Shown here in pieces: positions 1 to 8,225 of a stretch of DNA of 64,000 nucleotides. This DNA is from Streptomyces albus subsp. albus (GTDB lineage: Bacteria; Actinomycetota; Actinomycetes; Streptomycetales; Streptomycetaceae), in contig NZ_JODR01000023.1 of NCBI RefSeq assembly GCF_000725885.1, positions 53,756 through 117,755 of the forward strand, in the 5' to 3' direction. Position 1 is the first letter of the stretch; every line of letters begins with the position of its first letter. The notes beneath the pieces were generated by a model that ran no database searches, was not told where the DNA came from, and was given only the letters and a program-made list of their open reading frames with translations. The translations under genes and the position numbers were made by a program.

Positions 1-1
1 G

Positions 2-1024
2 GTGCGGCTGGTGTGGGACGGGCTGGTGGCCGCGGGGCGGGCCTTCCGCCGCGGCGTCCTGGGCCCGGTGGGCCGCGCCCTGTCCTGGCTGGGCCGGGTG
101 CTCCTCGTCACACCGGCACGGTGGACCTGGCACCGTCTCGTCGTTCCTCTGGGCCGCGGTCTGGCCGTGGTGTTCCGCTGGACGGTGACGGCCCTGTTCG
201 TGTGGCCCTGGGCCGCCCTGTGGCGGTACGTCCTGCTGCCGGTGGGACGGGGCGCCGGGTGGCTGGGGCGGGGGCTGGCCGCCGCCGGTGCCTTCCTCGG
301 CCGGGTGCTGGTCGTCGTCCCCGTCACCTGGGTGCACACCCGTCTTCTGGTGCCGCTCGCCCGGGCTGTCGGCCGCGGCTGCGGGCTGCTGGGGCGGTAC
401 CTGTTCGTCCTGCCCGCCGTGCTGCTGTGGCGTCATGTGCTCGCCCCCGCCGGGCGGGGCACCGGTCTGGCCCTCGCCTGGCTGTGGCGGTGGCTGGTGG
501 CCGCCCCCGCCGCCGCCCTGCACCGGTATGTGCTCGTCCCGCTGGGGCGCGCGGTGGTGGCCGCCGTCCGCGGAACGGGTGCCGTCCTGCTCCTGCTGGG
601 GCGGTACCTGCTCGTCGTGCCGCTCGTCGCGCTGTACCGGTGGGTCCTGGCCCCGGCGGGGCGCGGCCTGGCCCTCGTCGTACGGGAGATCGCCGCGGCT
701 GCCGCGGTGGCCTGGCGGGTGACCGGCCGGGTGACCGCCTTTCTCCTGCGGGGTGCCGGGCGGGTGCTGTACGTGCTGCTGGTGGCGCCGCTCATCGGCC
801 TGTGGCGTCACGTGCTCGCCCCCTTCGGCCGGGTGCTGCGCGGCTGGGTGTGGCAGCCGGTGGCCGCCGCCTGCCGTGCGGCGGGGCGCGCCTTGCGGTC
901 CGCCGGATATTCGGTGCGCTCGGCCCTGCGGGCGGCGCGGGCATCGGTCCGGTCGGCGCGGGCGGAGATACGGCGCGCCCTGTTCGGGGTGCCCCGCTCC
1001 CGGGAGCGGGAGCCGCTGCCGTAG
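2..1024 (+). CDS. Hydrophobic repeat protein, unknown function (5' end may lie outside the window)
   Basis: No function recognised. The 340 visible residues consist largely of a repeated block, roughly V-x-P-x4-(L/H)-(W/Y/H)-R-x-V/L-L-x-P-x-GR, at about residues 35-52, 66-83, 104-121, 134-152, 165-183, 203-221 and 249-267. Each block is followed by a hydrophobic, Trp/Arg-spotted stretch. The last 60 residues are Arg/Ala/Ser-rich and basic. The pattern suggests a membrane-embedded or peripheral amphipathic solenoid, but there is no clear signal peptide. The first visible GTG is at the window edge, so the true start is probably upstream. It precedes the TIGR03936 and RNase E genes on the same strand. 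A perfect 18-bp palindrome (993-1010) lies inside its last codons. Confidence 0.6.
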   Translation: MRLVWDGLVAAGRAFRRGVLGPVGRALSWLGRVLLVTPARWTWHRLVVPLGRGLAVVFRWTVTALFVWPWAALWRYVLLPVGRGAGWLGRGLAAAGAFLGRVLVVVPVTWVHTRLLVPLARAVGRGCGLLGRYLFVLPAVLLWRHVLAPAGRGTGLALAWLWRWLVAAPAAALHRYVLVPLGRAVVAAVRGTGAVLLLLGRYLLVVPLVALYRWVLAPAGRGLALVVREIAAAAAVAWRVTGRVTAFLLRGAGRVLYVLLVAPLIGLWRHVLAPFGRVLRGWVWQPVAAACRAAGRALRSAGYSVRSALRAARASVRSARAEIRRALFGVPRSREREPLP

Positions 1025-1034
1025 AGCAGCCGCG

Positions 1035-1040
1035 TACCCT
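1035..1040 (+). promoter_or_regulatory. Candidate -10 box upstream of the TIGR03936 gene
   Basis: TACCCT lies directly after the stop of the upstream gene. The predicted transcript would begin near 1047 and carry a leader of about 190 nt. No convincing -35 box is visible. The call rests on the match to the TAnnnT boxes seen throughout this window. Confidence 0.35.
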
Positions 1041-1239
1041 GGACAGAAGGATCATCCGCACAAACGCACAACGCGTCCGTCGGGCGGCGCCCGGTGGCCG
1101 CTGTCGCGTAACGGCCGCGGGCACCGCGCTCCGCCGCGCGGGCGCCGGCCCGGCCGGTGCGGACTTCCGCCGACCTATCCGTCCTGTCCGACAGGGGCGG
1201 CCCGCTCCGCGTGCCGCCCAGGCACATAGGAGAGAACCA

Positions 1240-2091
1240 CTGGGCAAGCGACAGCCCGAAGGCCCGCCGCCCGCGCCCGCGGTGCAGCGCATCCGCCTGC
1301 GGTACACCAAGCGGGGCCGCCTTCGGTTCACCAGCCACCGCGACTTCCAGCGCGCCTTCGAGCGGGCGCTGCGCCGGGCCGAGGTCCCCATGGCCTACTC
1401 CGCCGGCTTCACCCCGCATCCGAAGGTCAGCTACGCCAACGCCGCTCCCACCGGCACCGGCAGCGAGGCCGAGTACCTGGAGATCGCCCTCGTCCAGCGG
1501 CGTGACCCCGAGGAGCTGCGCGCCCAGCTCAACGCCTGTATGCCGGACGGCCTCGACATCGTCGACGCCGTGGAGGCACACGGCTCCGACTTCACCGACC
1601 GGCTGCAGGCCTCCGAGTGGGAGCTGCGGCTCGACGGGGTCGGTGTCGACGAGGCGCGGGAGGCGGTCGCCGCGTTCCTCGCGGCCGGGACCGTCGAGGT
1701 GGAGCGGCAGACGAAGAAGGGCTTGCGCACTTTCGACGCCCGCGCCGCCGTCCTGGCGCTCTCCGCGGCCGGTCCGGGTCCCGCGCAGGGTGACGAGGCG
1801 AACACCTCTCCCGTCACCGATAGGCCGGGCGAGGGGGCCTGTGCGATACTGCGCCTGGTAGTACGGCACGTAACACCTGCTGTACGACCCGACGACGTCC
1901 TGTCCGGTCTCCGCGCTGCGGCCGGCCTGGCGCCGCCGGTCCCCGCAGCGGTGACCAGGCTGGCGCAGGGGCCGCTCGATGAGGAGACCGGCACGGTGAC
2001 CGACCCGTTCGCACCCGACCGTGACGCGGTCCCGGAGCCCACCGGCTCCGGGGTTCCCAGCGCCGCGACGGTGCCGGGCGGCGCCGCGTAG
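1240..2091 (+). CDS. TIGR03936 family protein (DUF2344, radical-SAM associated)
   Basis: The N-terminal core (RIRLRYTKRGRLRFTSHRDF, then AYSAGFTPHPKVSYANA) is the signature of the TIGR03936/DUF2344 family, which in actinobacteria is usually encoded beside a TIGR03960 radical SAM gene and rne. Biochemical role is unknown. The C-terminal third (about residue 180 onward) is less ordered and ends in an acidic/Pro-rich tail. Start choice: AGGAGAG (1228-1234) sits 5 nt before a CTG at 1240, giving LGKRQPEG as N terminus. The first conventional in-frame start is GTG at 1282, which has no Shine-Dalgarno sequence. No ATG, GTG or TTG occurs in this frame between 1240 and 1282. About 283 aa from CTG, 269 aa from GTG. 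Confidence 0.85.
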   Translation: MGKRQPEGPPPAPAVQRIRLRYTKRGRLRFTSHRDFQRAFERALRRAEVPMAYSAGFTPHPKVSYANAAPTGTGSEAEYLEIALVQRRDPEELRAQLNACMPDGLDIVDAVEAHGSDFTDRLQASEWELRLDGVGVDEAREAVAAFLAAGTVEVERQTKKGLRTFDARAAVLALSAAGPGPAQGDEANTSPVTDRPGEGACAILRLVVRHVTPAVRPDDVLSGLRAAAGLAPPVPAAVTRLAQGPLDEETGTVTDPFAPDRDAVPEPTGSGVPSAATVPGGAA

Positions 2092-2336
2092 GACGGCCGT
2101 CGAAGCCGCGCGCCGCCGCCGACGCACGCCAGGGAGCCACCCGGGCCGCTGTGCGGAAGGCGAGCGCACCGACCAGCAGACTTTCGCCGAAGCCAGGCCC
2201 CGAGGGCCGGAACCGGCGAGTGAGACAACAGCTCCCGTGCGGCGCCCGCGCCCCCGGAGAGCGCCCCGCCCCCCGGGCGGGCCGCCCCGGACAGAACGAG
2301 CACGGCGCCCGGGAGCGTGACGGGAGAACCGCCCGC

Positions 2337-5300
2337 ATGCTCGAACCAACTGAATCCAACGAGGCAGAGACCGCCATCGGCGGGACGGCCCACCCCGGCG
2401 GCTCGGCCGTCGAGTCCGGCACCGTCGCCGGCGGCGGCGACGCCTCGGCACCGCAGCCGGCCGGAGATGCGCCGGGCACCCCCAGCGACACCCTGCCGCC
2501 GCGCCGTCGGCGCCGCGCCGCCAGCCGTCCCGCGGGCCCGCCCGCCGCGGCCGGGGCCACCGCGGAGGAGACGGCGACCGTGCGCGACAGTGCGGCCGGC
2601 GCCCCGCAGCCCGAGCCGGCCGGCCAGGACGAGGCCCCGGGCCGGGCCACCGAGGCCGCCGCCGACATCGCCCCGGCGCCTGCCGCCCGTACCCGCCGCC
2701 GGGCCACCCGTAAGGCGACGGCTCCGGCCGGTTCGCCCCCGCCCGCGGAGCCGGACAGCGGTCCGGTGAGCGCGGAGCAGACGGTGCCGGCCACCCCGGC
2801 GCCCGACGCCGGTGAGCCCGCCGCCACCACTCCTTCCGGCGATGCGGCTGCGGAGGAGCCCAAGCCCCGTACCCGCCGCCGGGCCACCCGTAAGGCGACG
2901 GCCCCGGCCGGTTCGCCCGCGCCGGCCGAGCCCGCCGAGGAGAGCTCCGGCAGCGAGGGCGAGGCCGGTGAGGCCGGGACGGCGAAGACCCGCACCCGTC
3001 GTAAGGCGGCGCCGGCCGCCCCGGCAGCGGAGGCGGCCACCTCCGAGGAGGGGGCGGCCACCGAGGAGCAGCCCGCGCCGCGTGCCCGTACCCGCCGCCG
3101 GGCCACCCGCGACACCTCCGCGCCCGCCGCGGAGCCGGCGCAGGACGCGGAGCAGCCCGCCGCCGAGGCTGAGGCCGAGGAGTCCAAGCCCCGTACCCGG
3201 CGCCGCGCCACCTCCCGCAAGAGCGCCGAGGCCGCGCAGGAGACGCCGTCGCAGCCGGCGGAGGGCCAGGGCGCCGAGCAGTCCGCGCCGGCCGAGGCAG
3301 CCGCCGAGGCCCCGTCCGGTGGCCGTACCCGGCGCCGGGCCACCCGTGCCGCCTCCGCGCCGGCTGCCGAGGCCGAGGGTGCCGGTGAGGCGGCTGCATC
3401 CGCCACGGCGGAGGAGAGCGAGGCGCCCGCCAGTGAGGCGCCCGCCCGTACCCGGCGGCGCGCGACCCGCAAGGGCGCCGAGGACAAGAGCGCCGGCAAG
3501 CCCGGCAAGAGCACTGACGAGGCCGCCGGCACGGCTGCCGTCGCCGCGTCCGGCGAGCAGCCGGAGGAGCAGCAGGGCTCGACCGGCAAGGCCGCCAAGG
3601 GCAGCAAGGCCGCCAAGGCCGGGAAGCCGGGCAAGGCCGCCGAGTCCGACCAGGCGGCGGGCGAGACCGGGGCCGCCGAAGCGGAGGCCGCGCGGGAAGA
3701 GGCCGCCGGCCAGGAGCAGGCCCCCGCAGGCCAGCGGCGCCGGGGCGGCCGTCCGCGTGTGGCCAAGGGCTTCGAGGCGCCGCCCGCGCCGGCCAAGCCC
3801 GCCGCGGGCGCTGCGGAGCCCGAGGAGGAGACGCCCGGCGGTCGCCGCAAGCGGCCGATGCCGCCCATGGCGGTCTTCCAGGCACCTGTCTTCGCCGAGC
3901 CCGCCTTCCAGACCCCGCAAAGCGCCGCCGCTGCGGCCGAGGCCGAACGCCGTGCCGAGGCCGAGGCGGACGAGGCGGAGGAGACCGAGGCCGAGGAGAC
4001 GACCGGTTCCGAGGGCGCCGAGGAGGAGACGGGCGGCACCTCGCGCCGTCGCCGTCGCCGCCGCGCCGAACCGGCGGAGCAGGCCCCCGCCCGGGACGAG
4101 CGGGAGGACGAGACCGCCCAGGAGACCGGCACGGACGAGGGCGCCGACACCGAGGGTGCCGAGACCGAGGGCGAGGAGGCCCACGCGGGCGACCGTCCGG
4201 CGCGGCGTCGCCGCCGGGGCGGCCGTCGCCGTCGCCGCGGGGAGCTCGCGGAGCAGGCCGAGCAGGAGGAGCAGACCGGCGCCGAGGAGCGGGAGTCCCG
4301 TTCCGAGGAGGCCGACGAGCAGGCCGGGGGCGAGGAGCCGGAGGCCGCCGGTGCGGGCGGCGACGAGGGGGAGACCGGCGCGGCCGGTGCGCCCTCGACC
4401 AGCAGCTCGCGGCGTCGCCGTCGGCGCCGTCGCCGCTCGGGTGACGCGGAGGCGGCCACCACCAGCGAGACGGTCACCTCGGACGACCCGGAGCGCACCG
4501 TCGTCAAGGTCCGTGAGCCGCGCAAGAAGAAGGACGAGCCCACCGACGAGGTGCAGGCCATCAAGGGCTCGACGCGGCTGGAGGCCAAGAAGCAGCGCCG
4601 CCGCGAGGGCCGTGAGCAGGGCCGGCGGCGGGTGCCGATCATCACCGAGGCGGAGTTCCTCGCCCGCCGCGAGGCCGTCAAGCGCGAGATGATCGTCCGG
4701 CAGAGCGGTGAGCGTACGCAGATCGCCGTGCTGGAGGACGACGTGCTGGTGGAGCACTTCGTCAACAAGGAGCAGTCCACCTCGTACGTCGGCAATGTGT
4801 ACCTGGGCAAGGTGCAGAACGTCCTGCCGTCGATGGAGGCCGCGTTCGTCGACATCGGCAAGGGCCGCAACGCCGTGCTGTACGCGGGCGAGGTCAACTT
4901 CGAGGCGCTGGGCATGGCGGGCGGCCCGCGCCGGATCGAGACGGCGCTCAAGTCCGGCCAGCCGGTGCTGGTGCAGGTGACCAAGGACCCGATCGGCCAC
5001 AAGGGCGCCCGGCTGACCAGCCAGGTCTCGCTGCCGGGCCGCTACCTGGTCTATGTGCCCGAGGGCTCCATGACGGGCATCAGCCGCAAGCTGCCGGACA
5101 CCGAGCGCTCGCGGCTCAAGCAGATCCTCAAGCGGGTCGTCCCCGAGGACGCGGGCGTGATCGTGCGCACCGCGGCCGAGGGCGCCAGCGAGGACGAGCT
5201 GCGCCGGGACGTGGAGCGGCTGCAGGCGCAGTGGGAGGACATCCAGAAGAAGGCCCAGAAGGGCAACGCGCCCACGCTGTTGTACGGCGAGCCGGACATG

Positions 5301-7145
5301 ACCGTCCGGGTGGTGCGGGACATCTTCAACGAGGACTTCTCCAAGGTCATCGTCAGCGGTGACGAGGCGTGGGAGACCATCCACGGCTATGTCTCGCACG
5401 TGGCGCCCGATCTGAGCGACCGGCTCCAGAAGTGGACCTCGGACGTCGACGTCTTCGCCACGTACCGCATCGACGAGCAGCTCGCCAAGGCGCTGGACCG
5501 CAAGGTGTGGCTGCCCAGCGGCGGCTCGCTGGTGATCGACCGCACCGAGGCGATGGTGGTCGTCGACGTCAACACCGGGAAGTTCACCGGCCAGGGCGGC
5601 AACCTGGAGGAGACGGTCACCAGGAACAACCTGGAGGCGGCCGAGGAGATCGTGCGCCAGCTTCGGCTGCGCGACCTGGGCGGCATCATCGTCATCGACT
5701 TCATCGACATGGTGCTGGAGTCCAACCGCGATCTGGTGCTGCGCCGGCTGCTGGAGTGCCTGGGCCGGGACCGTACGAAGCACCAGGTGGCGGAGGTCAC
5801 CTCGCTGGGTCTGGTGCAGATGACCCGTAAGCGGGTCGGGCAGGGGCTGCTGGAGGCGTTCTCCGAGCAGTGCGTGCACTGCAACGGCCGTGGCGTGATC
5901 GTCCACCTGGACCAGGCCACCGCGCCCGCCGGCGGCGGCAAGAAGGGCAAGAAGGGCCGCGGCAAGGGCGAGACCAAGCCCGAGCCGAAGGCCGAGACCA
6001 AGCCCGAGGCCAAGGCGGAGGCGAAGGCCGAGCCCGGGACCGCGGGTGAGGAGAAGCCCGAGGGCGGCAAGGGCAGGGACAAGGGCAAGGGTGCCCGGCC
6101 GGGGCCGCAGGCCGCGGCCCAGCCGGTGCCCGAGCCGGAGCCGTCGCCCGCGACCGCGCCCGCCGCAGCCGCGGTGGAGCCCGCCGAGACGGCCGCCGCG
6201 GCAGCCGAGCTGACGGCGCCGCCTGCCGCGCCCGTGGAGTTCGTCCCGGACGAGGAGCTGTTCAACAGCGCCGCCGAGGCGGAGGCCGCCGCCACCGCGG
6301 CCCGCGGCCGGCTGCGCCGCCGGGGCAGCCGCAAGGCCAGTGCCCCCGCCGGCTCGCCGCGTGGGGCGGCGGGCGTACCCGCCGAGGTCGTCGAACCGGC
6401 CGCTCCGCAGGCCGCCGCTGCCGAGGAGCAGGCGGAGACCGCAGCCGGGGCGGCCACCGGTCCGGTGGCCGAGGCCGCCCCGGTGACGGGTGCCGCCGCC
6501 CAGCCCGCGGGGCAGCCCGAGCCCGCCGGGGAAGCCGCGGCGCAGGGGCCCAGGTCCCGGCGCCGGGCGACCCGGAAGGTGACGGCTCCGGCCGGATCGC
6601 CGCGGGCGGCCGACGACACCGCCGCGGTCCTGGTCGTCCCGGCCGACGAGCAGGCAGCCGCACCGGCTCCCGCCGCCTCCGAACAGACCGGCGGGGAGGT
6701 CGTCACCGATGTGGCGCCGGTAAGGCCGCGCCGCCGGGTGACCCGCTCGGTCACCACGACGGCCCCCGCCTCGGACGCCGAGCAGGCCGCCGCCGCGGCG
6801 CCCGCTCCGGCACCGGTGCCCGAGCAGGAGCAGGAGCAGGCGGCTGCGCCGGCTCCCGAGGGCGAGGCCGAGGCCGCGGCACCGGCCAAGAAGACCGCCA
6901 AGAAGGCGGCCAAGGCCACGAAGTCGGCGAAGACCGCGAAGTCGGCGAAGACCGCCAAGTCGGCCACGAAGGCGACCGCCAAGAAGGCCGCGACGAAGAC
7001 CGCCGCCAAGAAGACGACGGCCAAGAAGACGACGGCGAAGAAGGCGACCGCCAAGAAGGCCACGAAGAAGACCACGGCCAAGAAGACGGCAGCCGCCGAG
7101 CAGGAGGGTTCGTCGTCGGTGTCGGCACCGTCCGGCGACGAGTGA
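2337..7145 (+). CDS. rne: Ribonuclease E/G family endoribonuclease (RNase ES type)
   Basis: Single-strand-specific endoribonuclease of mRNA decay and rRNA processing. It has about 1602 aa from an ATG preceded by GGGAGAA. The catalytic core is central: an S1-like domain around residues 817-880 (GNVYLGKVQNVLPSMEAAFV), the DNase I-like domain with the metal-binding Asp of VVVDVNTGKF and of GGIIVIDFIDM (about residues 1078 and 1119), then the zinc-link CVHC near 1178. As known for Streptomyces RNase ES, long disordered scaffold regions flank the core. The N-terminal arm repeats RTRRRATRKATAPAGSP and contains Arg clusters and Glu-rich stretches; similar blocks recur after residue 1330. Residues about 1516-1591 form a Lys/Ala/Thr tail resembling histone H1. 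A strong terminator follows the gene. The 245 nt upstream contain no gene. Confidence 0.95.
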   Translation: MLEPTESNEAETAIGGTAHPGGSAVESGTVAGGGDASAPQPAGDAPGTPSDTLPPRRRRRAASRPAGPPAAAGATAEETATVRDSAAGAPQPEPAGQDEAPGRATEAAADIAPAPAARTRRRATRKATAPAGSPPPAEPDSGPVSAEQTVPATPAPDAGEPAATTPSGDAAAEEPKPRTRRRATRKATAPAGSPAPAEPAEESSGSEGEAGEAGTAKTRTRRKAAPAAPAAEAATSEEGAATEEQPAPRARTRRRATRDTSAPAAEPAQDAEQPAAEAEAEESKPRTRRRATSRKSAEAAQETPSQPAEGQGAEQSAPAEAAAEAPSGGRTRRRATRAASAPAAEAEGAGEAAASATAEESEAPASEAPARTRRRATRKGAEDKSAGKPGKSTDEAAGTAAVAASGEQPEEQQGSTGKAAKGSKAAKAGKPGKAAESDQAAGETGAAEAEAAREEAAGQEQAPAGQRRRGGRPRVAKGFEAPPAPAKPAAGAAEPEEETPGGRRKRPMPPMAVFQAPVFAEPAFQTPQSAAAAAEAERRAEAEADEAEETEAEETTGSEGAEEETGGTSRRRRRRRAEPAEQAPARDEREDETAQETGTDEGADTEGAETEGEEAHAGDRPARRRRRGGRRRRRGELAEQAEQEEQTGAEERESRSEEADEQAGGEEPEAAGAGGDEGETGAAGAPSTSSSRRRRRRRRRSGDAEAATTSETVTSDDPERTVVKVREPRKKKDEPTDEVQAIKGSTRLEAKKQRRREGREQGRRRVPIITEAEFLARREAVKREMIVRQSGERTQIAVLEDDVLVEHFVNKEQSTSYVGNVYLGKVQNVLPSMEAAFVDIGKGRNAVLYAGEVNFEALGMAGGPRRIETALKSGQPVLVQVTKDPIGHKGARLTSQVSLPGRYLVYVPEGSMTGISRKLPDTERSRLKQILKRVVPEDAGVIVRTAAEGASEDELRRDVERLQAQWEDIQKKAQKGNAPTLLYGEPDMTVRVVRDIFNEDFSKVIVSGDEAWETIHGYVSHVAPDLSDRLQKWTSDVDVFATYRIDEQLAKALDRKVWLPSGGSLVIDRTEAMVVVDVNTGKFTGQGGNLEETVTRNNLEAAEEIVRQLRLRDLGGIIVIDFIDMVLESNRDLVLRRLLECLGRDRTKHQVAEVTSLGLVQMTRKRVGQGLLEAFSEQCVHCNGRGVIVHLDQATAPAGGGKKGKKGRGKGETKPEPKAETKPEAKAEAKAEPGTAGEEKPEGGKGRDKGKGARPGPQAAAQPVPEPEPSPATAPAAAAVEPAETAAAAAELTAPPAAPVEFVPDEELFNSAAEAEAAATAARGRLRRRGSRKASAPAGSPRGAAGVPAEVVEPAAPQAAAAEEQAETAAGAATGPVAEAAPVTGAAAQPAGQPEPAGEAAAQGPRSRRRATRKVTAPAGSPRAADDTAAVLVVPADEQAAAPAPAASEQTGGEVVTDVAPVRPRRRVTRSVTTTAPASDAEQAAAAAPAPAPVPEQEQEQAAAPAPEGEAEAAAPAKKTAKKAAKATKSAKTAKSAKTAKSATKATAKKAATKTAAKKTTAKKTTAKKATAKKATKKTTAKKTAAAEQEGSSSVSAPSGDE

Positions 7146-7153
7146 CCCGGCGC

Positions 7154-7187
7154 GTGTCCGGGGGCGGCCCGTTCCGCCCCCGGACAC
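7154..7187 (+). terminator. Terminator hairpin after rne
   Basis: Perfect 14-bp inverted repeat (GTGTCCGGGGGCGG, 7154-7167, and its complement at 7174-7187) with a 6-nt loop, 9 nt after the rne stop codon. Confidence 0.8.
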
Positions 7188-7190
7188 GGC

Positions 7191-7280
7191 CCGGCCCCGG
7201 TACGCCCGGCCCGGCCCCGGTACGCCCGGCCCGGCCCCGGTACGCCCGGCCCGGCCCCGGTACGCCCGGCCCGGCCCCCG
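7191..7280. repeat. 20-bp tandem repeat, about 4.5 copies
   Basis: The unit TACGCCCGGCCCGGCCCCGG repeats head to tail at 7201, 7221, 7241 and 7261 (the last copy degenerate), with a half copy at 7191. It sits between the rne terminator and the rplU promoter and contains no gene. Confidence 0.9.
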
Positions 7281-7304
7281 GGCAGGCCACAGGGCCGGAT
7301 GGGG

Positions 7305-7472
7305 TAACCTAGAGCGTCGGCGTGCCGTATGCAGGGCAGGCCGCTCCTGAGCAACTACCTCCCGCTCCGGTGGGAGAGGCCGTCCAGTCCTCATGGATCA
7401 GGTCCGCGCCTCGCGCGGACGGTGGGCGGCTGGCGTCAGGGGCTCCGTTTTCCGAGCGAGAGAGAGTTCCGC
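7305..7472 (+). promoter_or_regulatory. rplU promoter -10 and structured 5' leader
   Basis: TAACCT (7305-7310) is a candidate -10, giving a leader of roughly 155 nt before the rplU GTG. The leader holds two hairpins: CTCCC/GGGAG (7359-7363 with 7372-7376) and a stronger GTCCGCGC/GCGCGGAC (7402-7409 with 7413-7420). Autogenous control by a ribosomal protein binding such a leader is plausible by analogy with other r-protein operons. This is inference only. Confidence 0.4.
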
Positions 7473-7796
7473 GTGTACGCGATCGTGCGCACCGGCGGAC
7501 GCCAGCAGAAGGTCTCTGTGGGCGACGTCATCGAGGTTGACCGTATTTCTGACAGCAAGGTCGGCGACACCGTCGAGCTCTCGACCCTGCTCGTCGTCGA
7601 CGGTGACGCGGTCACCAGCGACCCGTGGGTCCTGGCGGGCGTGAAGGTCCAGGCCGAGGTGGTGGACCACCACAAGGGCGACAAGATCCGGATCCAGAAG
7701 TACAAGAACAAGACCGGGTACAAGAAGCGCATCGGCCACCGCCAGCTGCACACCGCGCTGAAGGTCACCGACATCCCCGCCCCGGCCAAGAAGTAA
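7473..7796 (+). CDS. rplU: 50S ribosomal protein L21
   Basis: Primary 23S rRNA-binding protein of the large subunit. The 107 residues, beginning [14 protein letters not shown] and containing [15 protein letters not shown] and [14 protein letters not shown], are the full typical length. The GTG at 7473 is chosen because the family starts at this Tyr-Ala-Ile-Val; the open frame upstream belongs to the leader. A GAGAGAG tract 6 nt before the start is a plausible ribosome-binding site. It is followed after 13 nt by rpmA, and the pair forms the usual L21-L27 operon ending in a large hairpin. Confidence 0.97.
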   Translation: MYAIVRTGGRQQKVSVGDVIEVDRISDSKVGDTVELSTLLVVDGDAVTSDPWVLAGVKVQAEVVDHHKGDKIRIQKYKNKTGYKKRIGHRQLHTALKVTDIPAPAKK

Positions 7797-7809
7797 GGAC
7801 TGAGGAGAG

Positions 7810-8067
7810 ATGGCACACAAGAAGGGCGCATCGTCCACCCGGAACGGTCGCGACTCCAACCCGCAGTACCTGGGCGTGAAGCGCTTCGGCGGTCAGCTCG
7901 TCAACGCGGGTGAGATCCTGGTCCGCCAGCGCGGCACCCACTTCCACCCGGGCAAGGGCGTCGGCCGCGGCGGCGACGACACCCTGTTCGCGCTGGACGC
8001 CGGTGCGGTGCAGTTCGGCACCCACCGTGGCCGCAAGGTCGTGAACATCGTTCCGGCTGCTCAGTAA
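7810..8067 (+). CDS. rpmA: 50S ribosomal protein L27
   Basis: L27 sits near the peptidyl-transferase centre, where its N-terminal tail contacts tRNA. The 85 residues begin [20 protein letters not shown], the standard actinobacterial N terminus, so there is no Firmicutes-type cleaved leader. [17 protein letters not shown] and [22 protein letters not shown] are family signatures. It is preceded by GAGGAGAG and is second in the rplU-rpmA operon. Confidence 0.97.
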   Translation: MAHKKGASSTRNGRDSNPQYLGVKRFGGQLVNAGEILVRQRGTHFHPGKGVGRGGDDTLFALDAGAVQFGTHRGRKVVNIVPAAQ

Positions 8068-8093
8068 GCAGCGGGACGGCACACTCACTCACT

Positions 8094-8161
8094 CCGAGGG
8101 CGGACCTCCTCTTCCGTACGTACGCGGTCGCGTGACGTACGGGAAGCGGGTCCGCCCTCGG
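8094..8161 (+). terminator. Large terminator hairpin after rpmA
   Basis: Outer stem of 13 bp (CCGAGGGCGGACC at 8094-8106 with its complement at 8149-8161). An inner stem pairs CTTCCGTACGT (8111-8121) with 8135-8146 through one bulge. It separates rplU-rpmA from obgE. Confidence 0.8.
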
Positions 8162-8225
8162 TGCGTTCGAATGACAGACAGCACCATCACCACGTTCGCC
8201 ACAGCACGCCGGGAGGCACACCCCT

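Noticed and set aside
2151-2336. Upstream extension of rne from GTG 2151
   Set aside because: The added 62 residues have no Shine-Dalgarno and no known similarity; ATG 2337 has GGGAGAA 8 nt upstream.
808-3885. 1000-codon minus-strand frame across the first genes
   Set aside because: Pro/Arg low-complexity shadow of the plus-strand genes.
1431-7394. Very long open frame on the minus strand opposite rne
   Set aside because: The Gly/Leu/Arg-rich translation is the antisense shadow of a GC-rich gene with strong codon-3 bias; no ribosome-binding site and no domain. The plus-strand RNase E is certain.
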